64,000 nt of DNA, from assembly GCF_001652265.1 (NCBI RefSeq), contig NZ_LWBS01000294.1, positions 5,200 to 69,199 on the forward strand. Reading direction: 5' to 3'. This document shows positions 1-7,919 of this stretch, one piece after another. How positions within the stretch are numbered: the first letter of the stretch is position 1; every line of letters begins with the position of its first letter. The notes under the pieces are model-generated. The model was not told the origin of the DNA and made no database searches. It saw only the letters and a list, made by a program, of their open reading frames with translations. Position numbers and translations under genes: made by a program. The DNA comes from Rhizobium leguminosarum (GTDB taxonomy: Bacteria > Pseudomonadota > Alphaproteobacteria > Rhizobiales > Rhizobiaceae).

Positions 1-2
1 CG

Positions 3-446
3 GTTTCGGGCTATGGTGCGACGATCGGCGAAAAGCTGTCGCATCTCGTGCTGCCGAGCCTGACGGTCGCGCTGTCGCTCTCGACCGTGCTGACGCGCAG
101 CCTGCGGGCGGCGATGATCGAGCAGCTGAAATCGGATGTCGCGACGGCGGCGCGCGCCCGCGGCATGCCGGAGGGAATCGTCTTCTGGCGGCATGTCCTG
201 CCGAATTCGCTGGTGCCGACCATCAATCTGCTTGCCGTCAATATCGGCTGGCTGATCGGCGGCACGGTGGTGGTCGAGAGCGTCTTTGCGCTGCCCGGTA
301 TGGGACAGCTGTTGGTCAGGGCGATCTTCTCACGCGACTACATGGTGGTGCAGGGCGTCGCCATGGTCTTTGCCTGCGCCACCGTGCTCATCAACTTCAT
401 CGCCGACATCGTCACTGTCGCCGTCGATCCGAGGGTGAAGCTATGA
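3..446 (+). CDS. Peptide-type ABC transporter permease, DppB/OppB-like (5' end missing)
   Basis: Inner-membrane permease subunit of an Opp/Dpp-type importer. The window opens inside the gene, in a frame readable from base 3, and the last 147 residues are visible. They carry the BPD_transp_1 coupling loop: a short helix followed by ARARGMPEG, the EAA-type contact to the ATPase, then VVESVFALPGMG and a C-terminal helix ending VAVDPRVKL, all typical of DppB-class proteins (normally about 310-330 residues). The stop overlaps the next start as ATGA, so the two permeases are translationally coupled. The true start lies upstream of the window. Substrate cannot be read from the permease; peptides or other family-5 ligands are possible. 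Confidence 0.93.
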   Translation, partial: VSGYGATIGEKLSHLVLPSLTVALSLSTVLTRSLRAAMIEQLKSDVATAARARGMPEGIVFWRHVLPNSLVPTINLLAVNIGWLIGGTVVVESVFALPGMGQLLVRAIFSRDYMVVQGVAMVFACATVLINFIADIVTVAVDPRVKL

Positions 447-1294
447 GCATCGAGGCGTTCGCCCCCGCCTCGCCCGGCTGGCGCCGGTTCTTCGGCCGGC
501 GGCCGATGCTTGTGTTCAGTGCCGGCCTGCTGCTGTTCTTCGTCTTGCTGGCGATCGGCGCCCCCATCGTCGCGCCTTACGATCCGATCATGCAGAATGC
601 CGAGGTGCGTCTGCAGGCGCCGTCATTGTTGCATCCATTCGGCACCGACAATTTCGGCCGGGATATCCTTTCCCGCGTCATCTGGGGCGCGCGCCTCGAC
701 CTGCAGATGGCGCTGATAGGCGTCATCTTCCCCTTCGTGATCGGCACGACGGTCGGCACGATCGCCGGTTTTTTCGGCGGGATCGTCGATGCGCTGTTCA
801 TGCGCCTCGTCGATATCATCCTCGCCTTCCCCTTCCTGGTGCTGATGCTGTCGATCATCGCGATCCTCGGCCCGGGCATCGGCAGCTTCTACATCGCCAT
901 GGCGCTGGTCGGCTGGGTTTCCTATGCGCGGCTGATCCGGGCGCAGATGCTGGTGCTGAAAGGCAGCGACTACGCCGTTGCCGCCGTCAGCCTCGGCTTC
1001 AGCCGCCCGCGCATCATGTTCCGCCACCTGCTGCCGAACGCGATCGCCGGCTCGATTGTCTTTTCGATGTCGGATGCGACGCTGGTGCTGCTCAGCGGCG
1101 CCGCCGTCAGCTATCTCGGCCTCGGCGTCCAGCCGCCGATCGCCGAATGGGGCGTCATGGTCGCGGAAGGACAGAGTTTCATCACCACGGCATGGTGGAT
1201 CACGCTGTTTCCCGGCCTCTCCATCGTCTGCCTCGCCTTCGGCTTCAGCATGCTGGGCGACGCGCTCGGCGAACTGCTGGGGGTGCATGAATGA
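443..1294 (+). CDS. Peptide-type ABC transporter permease, DppC/OppC-like
   Basis: Second inner-membrane permease (283 residues) of the importer. The N-terminal cytoplasmic stretch and first helix (about residues 20-45) are followed by HPFGTDNFGRDILSR, the hallmark of the OppC/DppC N-terminal domain. The permease domain has the loop around AVSLGFSRPRIMFRHLLPN that contacts the ATPase, and LGLGVQPPIAEWG near the C-terminus. The start overlaps the preceding stop (ATGA), and the stop overlaps the ATPase start (ATGA at 1291), so this is one operon. Length and motif order are normal for the family. Confidence 0.95.
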   Translation: MSIEAFAPASPGWRRFFGRRPMLVFSAGLLLFFVLLAIGAPIVAPYDPIMQNAEVRLQAPSLLHPFGTDNFGRDILSRVIWGARLDLQMALIGVIFPFVIGTTVGTIAGFFGGIVDALFMRLVDIILAFPFLVLMLSIIAILGPGIGSFYIAMALVGWVSYARLIRAQMLVLKGSDYAVAAVSLGFSRPRIMFRHLLPNAIAGSIVFSMSDATLVLLSGAAVSYLGLGVQPPIAEWGVMVAEGQSFITTAWWITLFPGLSIVCLAFGFSMLGDALGELLGVHE

Positions 1295-2999
1295 GCGGCT
1301 CCGTGCTGTCAGTCCGGGATCTCACCGTCAGGGCGCATGTCGATTCCGGCCCGCGCACGCTGCTCGATGCGGTCTCGCTCGACCTCGGCAAGGGCGAGAT
1401 CCTCGGTCTTGTCGGCGAGAGCGGCTCGGGCAAGAGCCTGTTCTGCCGTTCCCTGGTGCGCCTGCTGCCCTCCTCGCTGCTGAAGATCGAAAGCGGTAGC
1501 GTGCTGCTCGAAGGGCGTGACCTCATGCGGATCGGCGATGGCGAGATGCTGAAAGTGCGCGGCGGCGAGATCGGCATGATCTTCCAGAACCCGACCAGCC
1601 ATCTCGACCCGGTGATGCGGATCGGCGATCAGATCGCCGAGGGCATCCGCTATCACCAGGGGCTCGGCGCCCGCGAGGCCCGGGTCGCGGCAACCGAAAT
1701 CCTGGCGCAGGTCGGCTTCCCCGATCCGAAGCGCCAGCACGACAGTTATCCGCACGAATTTTCCGGTGGCATGCGGCAGCGGGCGATGATCGGCGTGGCG
1801 CTGTCCTGCAATCCGAAGATCCTGATCGCCGACGAGCCGACCACGGCGCTCGACGTGACCATTAGGCGCAGATCCTGCGGCTGTTGATTGACATTCGCGA
1901 CCGGCGTGGCCTGTCGATCATCTTGATCACCCACGATCTTGGTATCGTCGCCCAGACTTGCGACCGCATCGCCGTGTTGCGCGGCGGCAAACTGCTCGAA
2001 GAGGGGCCGAAGCGGGCGATCCTGGCGCGGCCGCAGCATCCCTATACGATCAACTTGATCAACAGCCACCCTTCCCTGCCGGGCGCGATATCAGCGCCGT
2101 TGCCCGAGCTTGCCGAAGCTAGCAACCCGGCGAGACCGTTGCTCGAAATCGATGATCTCCACGTGCGCTTCAGAGCCGGCGGCGCACTGCTCAGGGGCGG
2201 CGCCAAGACGGTCAGCGCCGTTGCCGGCGTCAGCCTGCAGATCATGCCGGGCGAGACGGTCGGCATCGTCGGCGAATCTGGCAGCGGCAAGAGTACGCTT
2301 GCCCGCGCCGTGCTCGGCCTCACCCCGCTTTCCTCGGGTCACGTCACGTTCGACGGCGTCGATCTGGCGCTGCAGAAAAGCGCTGGCCTGGGGAAGCTCA
2401 GGCGCGAGACGGCGATGGTCTTCCAGGACCCCTATAATGCGCTCAATCCGAGGCTGACGATCGGGCAGATGCTGGCCGAGGTGCTGAAGGTTCAGGGCAA
2501 GGTCGCCAGGGCCGATATCCCGGCGCGGATCGGAGAACTGCTCGATCTCGTCGGTCTCGAACGCGAGTTCGCCGGCCGCAAACCGCGCAGCATGAGTGGC
2601 GGCCAGTGCCAGCGCGCCGGCATCGCTCGGGCGCTGGCCGTCGATCCGAAGCTGATCATCGCAGACGAATGCGTCGCCGCCCTCGACGTCACCATCCAGG
2701 CGCAGATCATCGAGCTCTTCCGCGAGCTCACGGCGAAGATGAACCTCACGCTGATCTTCATCGCCCATGATCTCGCGATCGTCCGCAACCTTTGCGAACG
2801 CGTCGTCGTGATGTATCGCGGCGAAATCGTCGAGGAAGGTCGCTCCGAAGAAGTCTTCGCGCGGCCGAAGCACCCCTATACGGCGGCGCTGATCGCCGCC
2901 ATTCCCGACATCGATCCTGACAAGCGGCTGCTTCAAGACGCCGTCGGCAAGGACGATCCGCATTCGATGCCGATCCAGCCCATCAAACGCATGCCATAA
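1291..2999 (+). pseudogene. Fused double-ATPase of the peptide ABC transporter (GsiA/YejF-like), frameshifted
   Basis: Two ABC ATPase domains lie in one gene, as in GsiA/YejF-type fused DppD-DppF proteins. Domain 1 (1291 to about 1863) has Walker [10 protein letters not shown]-loop [10 protein letters not shown], signature SGGMRQR and Walker [15 protein letters not shown]. Immediately after DVTI the frame is lost: the DNA reads accattaggcgcag where accattcaggcgcag (DVTIQAQ) is expected. The loss of one C near 1867 sends the frame to a stop at 1885-1887. The +2 frame continues without a break as [10 protein letters not shown]...[10 protein letters not shown] (H-loop of domain 1), then domain 2 with [26 protein letters not shown] and IIADECVAALDVTIQAQ, ending at 2999. 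Restored length would be about 569 residues. It is either a real inactivating deletion or a sequencing error; the intact second half favours a recent event or an error. Confidence 0.88.
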
Positions 3000-3018
3000 C
3001 AACGAAGGGAACGAACTC

Positions 3019-4533
3019 ATGACAAACAGGTGGAAATCAATCGGGCTTGCAGCCTTGCTCGCCGGTCTGACGCTCAGCGGAAGCTATGCGGAAGCCGCCG
3101 GCGTGCTCACCATCGGGCGCCGCGAGGATTCGACGACATTCGATCCGATCAAGACCGCGCAGAACATCGATAACTGGGTGTTCTCCAACGTTTACGACGT
3201 GCTGATCCGCGTCGACAAGACAGGCACGATACTGGAGCCGGGCCTTGCCGAAAGCTGGACCGTCTCGGATGACGGGCTGACCTATACGTTCAAGATCCGC
3301 GACGCGAAATTCTCGGACGGTTCGCCGCTGACGGCGGAAGACGCGGCCTACAGCCTGCTGCGCATCCGCGATGACGCCGCCTCGCTCTGGAGCGATTCCT
3401 ATAAGGTGATCGACACGGCGGTGGCGACTGACGCGCGCACGCTGACGATCAAGCTCAAGAACCAGTCCGCACCGTTCCTTTCGACGCTGGCGCTGCCGAA
3501 TGCCTCCGTCATCTCCAAGAAGGGCATGGAATCGCTTGGTCCCGATGCCTATGGCGAAAAGCCGATCGCATCCGGCGCCTTCGTGGTCGAGGAATGGCGG
3601 CGCGGCGACCGCGTCATTCTGAAGAAGAACCCGAACTTCTGGCAGGCCGACCGCGTCAAGCTTGACGGCGTCGAGTGGATCTCGGTGCCTGACGACAACA
3701 CCCGCATGCTGAACGTTCAGGCCGGCGAGCTGGATACCGCGATCTTCGTTCCCTTTTCTCGCGTCGAGGAGCTGAAGAAGGACCCGAACCTCAATGTCGA
3801 TATCGACGCTTCGACCCGTGAGGACCATCTTCTGATCAACCATGCGCATGGCGCGCTCGGCAAGAAGGAAGTCCGCCAGGCGCTGGATCTCGCAATCGAC
3901 AAGAAGGCGATCGTCGATACCGTCACCTTCGGCCAGGGCACGGTCGCCAATTCCTATATTCCGAAAGGCGCGCTCTATTATTATGCCGACAATCTGCAGC
4001 GGCCTTATGATCCCGAAAAAGCAAAAGAGCTGCTGGCGACCGCCGGCGCCTCCGACTTGACGCTGAACTATCTGGTGCGCGCCGGCGACGAAGTCGACGA
4101 ACAGACGGCGGTGCTCGTCCAGCAGCAGCTGCAGAAGGCCGGCATCACCGCCAATCTGCAGAAGGTCGACCCGAGCCAGGAATGGGACATGACCGTGGCC
4201 GGCGACTACGACGTCTCGGTCAACTACTGGACCAACGACATTCTCGATCCGGATCAGAAGACCACCTTCGTCCTCGGCCACGATTCCAACAACAACTACT
4301 CGACCAATTACAAGAACGAGGCGGTGAAGGAACTGGTGGCCAAGGCGCGTCTCGAGCTCGACCCGAAGAAGCGCGAACAGATGTATGTCGATCTGCAGAA
4401 GATGGCCAAGGACGACGTCAACTGGATCGACCTCTATTACAGCCCCTATATCAACGTCTCGCGCAAGAATATCGAGAACTTCTACCAGAACCCGCTCGGC
4501 CGCTTCTTCCTGGAAGACACGGTCAAGAACTGA
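3019..4533 (+). CDS. Peptide-type ABC transporter substrate-binding protein (SBP family 5)
   Basis: Periplasmic binding protein of the importer encoded upstream (504 residues). An N-terminal signal peptide (about residues 1-26: basic MTNRWK, hydrophobic core, cleavage near AEAAG) precedes a family-5 SBP body. Typical blocks are LAESWTVSDDGLTYTFKIR with KFSDGSPLTAEDAAYSL, then EKPIASGAFVVEEWRRGD with LKKNPNFW, and RQALDLAIDKKAIV. A ribosome site (GAAGGGAACGA) sits just upstream. The gene is last in its operon rather than first and is followed by a good intrinsic terminator at 4551-4581. The ligand class is inferred from family only; members bind peptides, opines, glutathione or sugars. Confidence 0.93.
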   Translation: MTNRWKSIGLAALLAGLTLSGSYAEAAGVLTIGRREDSTTFDPIKTAQNIDNWVFSNVYDVLIRVDKTGTILEPGLAESWTVSDDGLTYTFKIRDAKFSDGSPLTAEDAAYSLLRIRDDAASLWSDSYKVIDTAVATDARTLTIKLKNQSAPFLSTLALPNASVISKKGMESLGPDAYGEKPIASGAFVVEEWRRGDRVILKKNPNFWQADRVKLDGVEWISVPDDNTRMLNVQAGELDTAIFVPFSRVEELKKDPNLNVDIDASTREDHLLINHAHGALGKKEVRQALDLAIDKKAIVDTVTFGQGTVANSYIPKGALYYYADNLQRPYDPEKAKELLATAGASDLTLNYLVRAGDEVDEQTAVLVQQQLQKAGITANLQKVDPSQEWDMTVAGDYDVSVNYWTNDILDPDQKTTFVLGHDSNNNYSTNYKNEAVKELVAKARLELDPKKREQMYVDLQKMAKDDVNWIDLYYSPYINVSRKNIENFYQNPLGRFFLEDTVKN

Positions 4534-4550
4534 GTTCGGGCAGCTCGCAA

Positions 4551-4581
4551 AAGTTCCGCCGCCGTAAAGGCGGCGGAGCTT
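4551..4581 (+). terminator. Rho-independent terminator after the peptide transporter operon
   Basis: A 13-pair stem with one G-T pair, AAGTTCCGCCGCC against GGCGGCGGAGCTT around a GTAAA loop, is followed by TCATTTATT. It lies 17 bases past the stop at 4533 and before the convergent gene ending at 4618, so it may serve both strands. Confidence 0.75.
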
Positions 4582-4617
4582 CATTTATTGCTGCGGCAGG
4601 TGGCTGGGGTCGCTTGC

Positions 4618-5493
4618 TTACTCGGCGGCCGCGAGCTTGTCCTGCGTCCTGGTGTCGAAGTCGCTGGCGTCATGGCGCTCGTGCAACTGGCTCGATGGCT
4701 CGCCGGAAAGCCGGTTGACCATCCGGCCGCGTTGTACGGCCGGCCTGCTGTGGATGGTGTCGGCCCAGCGCAGAACGTTCTTATAGTCCTCGACCTGCAG
4801 AAACTCGGCTGCCCCGTAGGTCCAGCCCTTCACGAGGCCGCCGTACCAGGGCCAGACGGCGATATCGGCGATCGTATATTGGCTGCCTGCCAGATACTCG
4901 CTTTCGGCAAGGCGACGATCGAGCACGTCGAGCTGACGCTTCACTTCCATGGCGAAGCGGTCGATCGCATATTCGATCTTCGTCGGCGCATAGGCGTAGA
5001 AATGGCCGAAGCCGCCGCCGAGATAGGGCGCGCTCCCCATCTGCCAGAACAGCCAGGACAGGCACTCGGCGCGGGCGGCCGGCTCTGTCGGCAGGAAGGC
5101 GCCGAACTTCTCAGCGAGATAGGTCAGGATGGCGCCGGATTCGAAGACACGGATCGGCTTTGGCCCGCTGCGGTCCATCAGCGCCGGGATCTTGGAGTTG
5201 GGATTGACCGCGACGAACCCGCTTCCGAACTGATCGCCATCGCCGATCTTGATCAGCCATGCATCGTATTCGGCACCGCTATGGCCAAGCGCCAGCAGTT
5301 CCTCGAGCAGGATGGTGACCTTCTGGCCGTTCGGGGTGCCGAGCGAATAGAGCTGCAGCGGATGCCGGCCGATCGGAAGCTCCTTGTCATGCGTCGGTCC
5401 CGCGATCGGGCGATTGATGCTGGCGAACTGGCCGCCATTCGCCTTGTTCCAGGTCCAGACTTTCGGGGGTGTATATTCGGGAGAACCGCTCAT
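4618..5493 (-). CDS. yghU: Glutathione S-transferase family protein, YghU-like disulfide-bond oxidoreductase
   Basis: Cytosolic glutathione-dependent enzyme (291 residues, about the length of E. coli YghU). The N-terminus (YTPPKVWTWNKANGGQFA, then INRPIAGPTHDKELP) is the long extension specific to the YghU/Nu-class. It is followed by a thioredoxin-fold GST N-domain (LQLYSLGTPNGQKVTILLEE; NPNSKIPAL; FESGAILTYLAEKFG) and an all-helical C-domain with YTIADIAVWPW. YghU enzymes bind two glutathiones and reduce disulfides or organic peroxides. A ribosome site GGAG lies ten bases before the ATG. It is a single-gene unit convergent with the peptide transporter. Confidence 0.93.
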   Translation of the reverse strand: MSGSPEYTPPKVWTWNKANGGQFASINRPIAGPTHDKELPIGRHPLQLYSLGTPNGQKVTILLEELLALGHSGAEYDAWLIKIGDGDQFGSGFVAVNPNSKIPALMDRSGPKPIRVFESGAILTYLAEKFGAFLPTEPAARAECLSWLFWQMGSAPYLGGGFGHFYAYAPTKIEYAIDRFAMEVKRQLDVLDRRLAESEYLAGSQYTIADIAVWPWYGGLVKGWTYGAAEFLQVEDYKNVLRWADTIHSRPAVQRGRMVNRLSGEPSSQLHERHDASDFDTRTQDKLAAAE

Positions 5494-5668
5494 CTTTCAA
5501 ACTCCTGGCATTGGTCGGACAGAGCGCGACGCCGGTTGGGCCGCCGCATTTTTCCTCACATAGCAGAGGCGATGAGGTTTTGTCACAGGTGTCGGAGCAG
5601 CTTCACACAATCGTCAGAGCGCCGACCAGATATCAAATTTACGCAGTGAAGCCAGGATTTTTGTTATG

Positions 5669-5683
5669 TACCAAAAATTGGTA
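5669..5683. promoter_or_regulatory. Palindromic operator candidate for the ParDE module
   Basis: Perfect inverted repeat TACCAA-AAA-TTGGTA, 23 bases upstream of parD, next to an AT-rich stretch (GTATATTTGC) that could be the -10 region. ParD-type ribbon-helix-helix antitoxins bind such short palindromes to autoregulate. The assignment is inference from position and symmetry. Confidence 0.6.
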
Positions 5684-5706
5684 TATTTGCTTAAAGGAGA
5701 TTCAGC

Positions 5707-5955
5707 ATGGCTAGAAATACGTCCATATCGCTCGGCGACCATTTCGCCAGCTTCATCGATACGCAGGTTCAGGCTGGCCGCTATGCTTCAGCCAGCGACG
5801 TTGTCCGGGCAGGCCTTCGCCTACTTGAAGAACACGAAGCCAAAGTGAAGGCATTACAGGACGCCTTGATTGAAGGTGAAGAATCCGGCCCTGCCACGCC
5901 CTTCGATTTCGATGCGTTCAACGCTCGCAAACGGGCGGCGTTCAAGGCGAAATGA
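5707..5955 (+). CDS. parD: ParD-like type II antitoxin (ribbon-helix-helix)
   Basis: Small antitoxin (82 residues). The N-terminus (TSISLGDHFASFIDTQVQAGRYASASDVVRAG, a CC2985/ParD-family block) is a ribbon-helix-helix DNA-binding domain. The acidic and basic tail (EEHEAKVKALQDALIEGEESG...FDFDAFNARKRAAFK) is the part that wraps and neutralises the ParE toxin in homologues. A strong ribosome site AAGGAGA precedes the ATG by six bases. The stop overlaps the toxin start (ATGA), giving the usual coupled antitoxin-first order. It probably represses its own promoter through the palindrome at 5669-5683. Confidence 0.92.
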   Translation: MARNTSISLGDHFASFIDTQVQAGRYASASDVVRAGLRLLEEHEAKVKALQDALIEGEESGPATPFDFDAFNARKRAAFKAK

Positions 5956-6242
5956 CCGGCATCATATTTTCTCCCGCCGCGCAAACCGATATTGACAAGA
6001 TTTGGGATTACACAGCGATGAGTTGGAATGTCGATCAGGCAGAGCGTTATATTCAGGACATAAGAGACGCCTGTCAGGAACTGGCGGAGGGAACACGGAT
6101 GAGCCGCCCCTCAGATATTCGGGAAGGGTACAGAAAGGTCTCCGTTGGCTCTCATTTTCTGTATTTCAAAAGCAATGATGCGGGCCAGATCATCATCGTG
6201 CGCATCCTTCATCAAAGAATGGACGTAGCCAAGCACCTGTAA
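5952..6242 (+). CDS. parE: ParE-like type II toxin
   Basis: RelE/ParE-superfamily toxin (96 residues, full length for the family). Typical signature elements are FSPAAQTDIDKIWDYTAMSW at the N-terminus, the middle segment RDACQELAEGTR with MSRPSDIREGYRKVSVGSH, and the C-terminal strand IIIVRILHQRMDVAKHL. ParE proteins poison DNA gyrase; RelE relatives cleave mRNA. The sequence favours ParE (LHQRMD tail) but the target is not proven. It is translated from a start that overlaps the parD stop. Confidence 0.92.
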   Translation: MTGIIFSPAAQTDIDKIWDYTAMSWNVDQAERYIQDIRDACQELAEGTRMSRPSDIREGYRKVSVGSHFLYFKSNDAGQIIIVRILHQRMDVAKHL

Positions 6243-6273
6243 GGCTGTTGCGGGGATTGCTTGACCATTGCGG

Positions 6274-7119
6274 TCAGCTACCGGGGCGGCCGATGATCTC
6301 GTCCAGTTGCTCGACGAGCACGCGGCTGCCCTCCACGTCGCCGGCCATCCTGGAGAAGACGTCCGCCATGCCGCGGAAGATGGTCGCGGCCGGATCATCC
6401 TCGCCGAGGAAATCGGCGATCTCCTGCATTTCGGCAACCCACCGATAGGCTTTCGGATACATGTCGGGTATGGATCTCGACAGCTTGCGATCGACGTCGG
6501 GAAGGCTTTCGGAGAGCTCGGCTTTCAGGCTTTCGGCAGCACCCGAACGCGATGCGGCGAGCAGCATGGCGGTGCCAAGGCCGATAAATCCCTTGTTGAT
6601 GCCGGCATAACACATCTTCAGTGCCGAGGCGGCGCCGAGCGGTCCGTCGAGCCTGCGGATCCTGAGGCCGCAATCCTCGAGGGGCCGGCTTCGCCCCGCG
6701 GTATCGCCGCTGATATAGATGGTCGGACCTGATTTGCCGGGGACCGGCGGCCCGCCGATGATCGCACCGTCAAGCACTTCCACGCCGTTGCCTTCGAAGC
6801 GTGCTGCCAACGCCCGCATCGTTTTCGGCGCAATCGCGTTGAGGTCGACGAAAGGCGGCGGCGCCGACATGGCGGGTGATATGTCCGCGACGAATTCGGC
6901 GACCTTGATCGCCTCCGCCGGCGGGACGATCGACAGGATCAGCTCGGCCTTCGTCAGCTCCTGGCGGCCGACCGGCACCATGCCGGCTGCCTTTGCCCGC
7001 GCAATCGTCTGCTCGCTCCTGCCCTGGAGATAGGTCAGCACCGTAGCGCCGTGGTCGATCAGCCGTTTGGCGACTGCACTTCCCATCGCACCCGATCCGA
7101 TAATCGCAAAATCCGGCAT
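6274..7119 (-). CDS. NAD(P)-dependent dehydrogenase of the 6PGDH/3-hydroxyisobutyrate family (DUF1932-type C-domain)
   Basis: Cytosolic oxidoreductase (281 residues from the chosen start). N-terminal Rossmann fold: MPDFAIIGSGAMGSAVAKRL carries the GxGxMG dinucleotide motif. The middle contains LDGAIIGGPPVPGKSGPTIYISG, the substrate-loop region of beta-hydroxyacid dehydrogenases, and KMCYAGINKGFIGLG has the conserved catalytic-lysine and asparagine region (K.xx.N.) in variant form. The C-terminal helical domain resembles DUF1932. The ATG at 7119 is preferred over the one 51 bases upstream because MPDFAIIG is the natural beginning of the fold and GAGG precedes it. It is divergent from the stress protein. 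Substrate unknown. Confidence 0.85.
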   Translation of the reverse strand: MPDFAIIGSGAMGSAVAKRLIDHGATVLTYLQGRSEQTIARAKAAGMVPVGRQELTKAELILSIVPPAEAIKVAEFVADISPAMSAPPPFVDLNAIAPKTMRALAARFEGNGVEVLDGAIIGGPPVPGKSGPTIYISGDTAGRSRPLEDCGLRIRRLDGPLGAASALKMCYAGINKGFIGLGTAMLLAASRSGAAESLKAELSESLPDVDRKLSRSIPDMYPKAYRWVAEMQEIADFLGEDDPAATIFRGMADVFSRMAGDVEGSRVLVEQLDEIIGRPGS

Positions 7120-7253
7120 ATGAACCTCAATCAATGACATTATAAAGTTAGAACTGTTGCCGATGGCCATATCGTCAACTGCGACGATTCAGCCGGAGGT
7201 CCATTCCGAAGCAGCTGGCCGTTTCATGCGCGCTGCCGTTGCGGCACTTTTGC

Positions 7254-7267
7254 TTGATATTCGTCAA
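7254..7267. promoter_or_regulatory. FNR/FixK-type binding site upstream of the universal stress protein
   Basis: TTGAT-ATTC-GTCAA matches the anaerobox consensus TTGAY-N4-RTCAA of FNR/FixK/FnrN proteins at every defined position. It lies 64 bases upstream of the stress-protein ATG, a distance compatible with activation at about -41 of a transcript starting near 7309. In rhizobia such boxes put genes under low-oxygen control. Regulation is inferred from the motif. Confidence 0.65.
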
Positions 7268-7331
7268 TGTCGGGACGGTCGACACCGGTATGATCGGTGC
7301 TATCATTCGCATTCAAGGATATGGATTTCAA

Positions 7332-7799
7332 ATGTATCGGACGATCATCTGCGGCATCGGCATGGGTCCCCGCGAAACGGCCAGCCGCCTTCTGCGCAGG
7401 GCTGCTGCGCTGGTGGACGAAGGTGGAAGCATCGTCGTCATGCACGTCATCGAGAATATCCCGCACCGTCACCTGACGGAGCTTCCCGAGGAATTCGAAA
7501 CGACCGCCATCGTCGACGCCGAAAAGAAACTTGCATCGCTCTGCAAGGAGATGGGAATTCCGGCGACGATCGAGGTGCGCGTCGGCGTTGCCGCCTCCCT
7601 GCTCGTCTCCGTCGCAAGGAAGAAGTCGGCTGATCTCATCCTGCTTTCATCCCATGTGACGGATATCACCGACTACGTCTTCTCCTCGATCGTCGACAAG
7701 GTCGTGCGCCACTCCGGGTGCTCGGTTCTCATCGACCGGCGGCCCGATCCCACGCATGAAGGCTCGGCGCCTCAAGTGGAAGACGCGGCGTTGCTCTAG
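7332..7799 (+). CDS. Universal stress protein (UspA family)
   Basis: Single-domain Usp protein (155 residues). It begins MYRTIICGIGMGPRE, the first Usp strand, and has VVMHVIENIP as strand 2. The C-terminal half, SADLILLSSHVTDITDY...SSIVDKVVRHSGCSVLID, corresponds to the ATP-binding block (normally G-2x-G-9x-G-S/T). Here the classical glycines are partly replaced, so nucleotide binding is uncertain. The start at 7332 is chosen because the longer frame only adds an unstructured 31-residue leader; AAGGA lies upstream. A consensus FNR/FixK box at 7254-7267 suggests induction under oxygen limitation, as is common for rhizobial usp genes. Confidence 0.88.
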   Translation: MYRTIICGIGMGPRETASRLLRRAAALVDEGGSIVVMHVIENIPHRHLTELPEEFETTAIVDAEKKLASLCKEMGIPATIEVRVGVAASLLVSVARKKSADLILLSSHVTDITDYVFSSIVDKVVRHSGCSVLIDRRPDPTHEGSAPQVEDAALL

Positions 7800-7919
7800 C
7801 TCCGCTGCGGATTGATGAAGTCGATCAGAGCGACTGGTCTCCCCTCCCCGACGGCGGCCCGGCAACCTATATCATCCCCAAGCCAACCAGCAATATTCGC
7901 TGCCTGACCGGAGATATGT

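Noticed and set aside
3037..4584. Minus-strand open frame of about 515 codons
   Set aside because: Antisense mirror of the first peptide-binding protein and overlapping its terminator; no ribosome site or domain.
4588..5649. Plus-strand open frame of about 353 codons
   Set aside because: Antisense to the YghU-like gene, whose family motifs and ribosome site are convincing.
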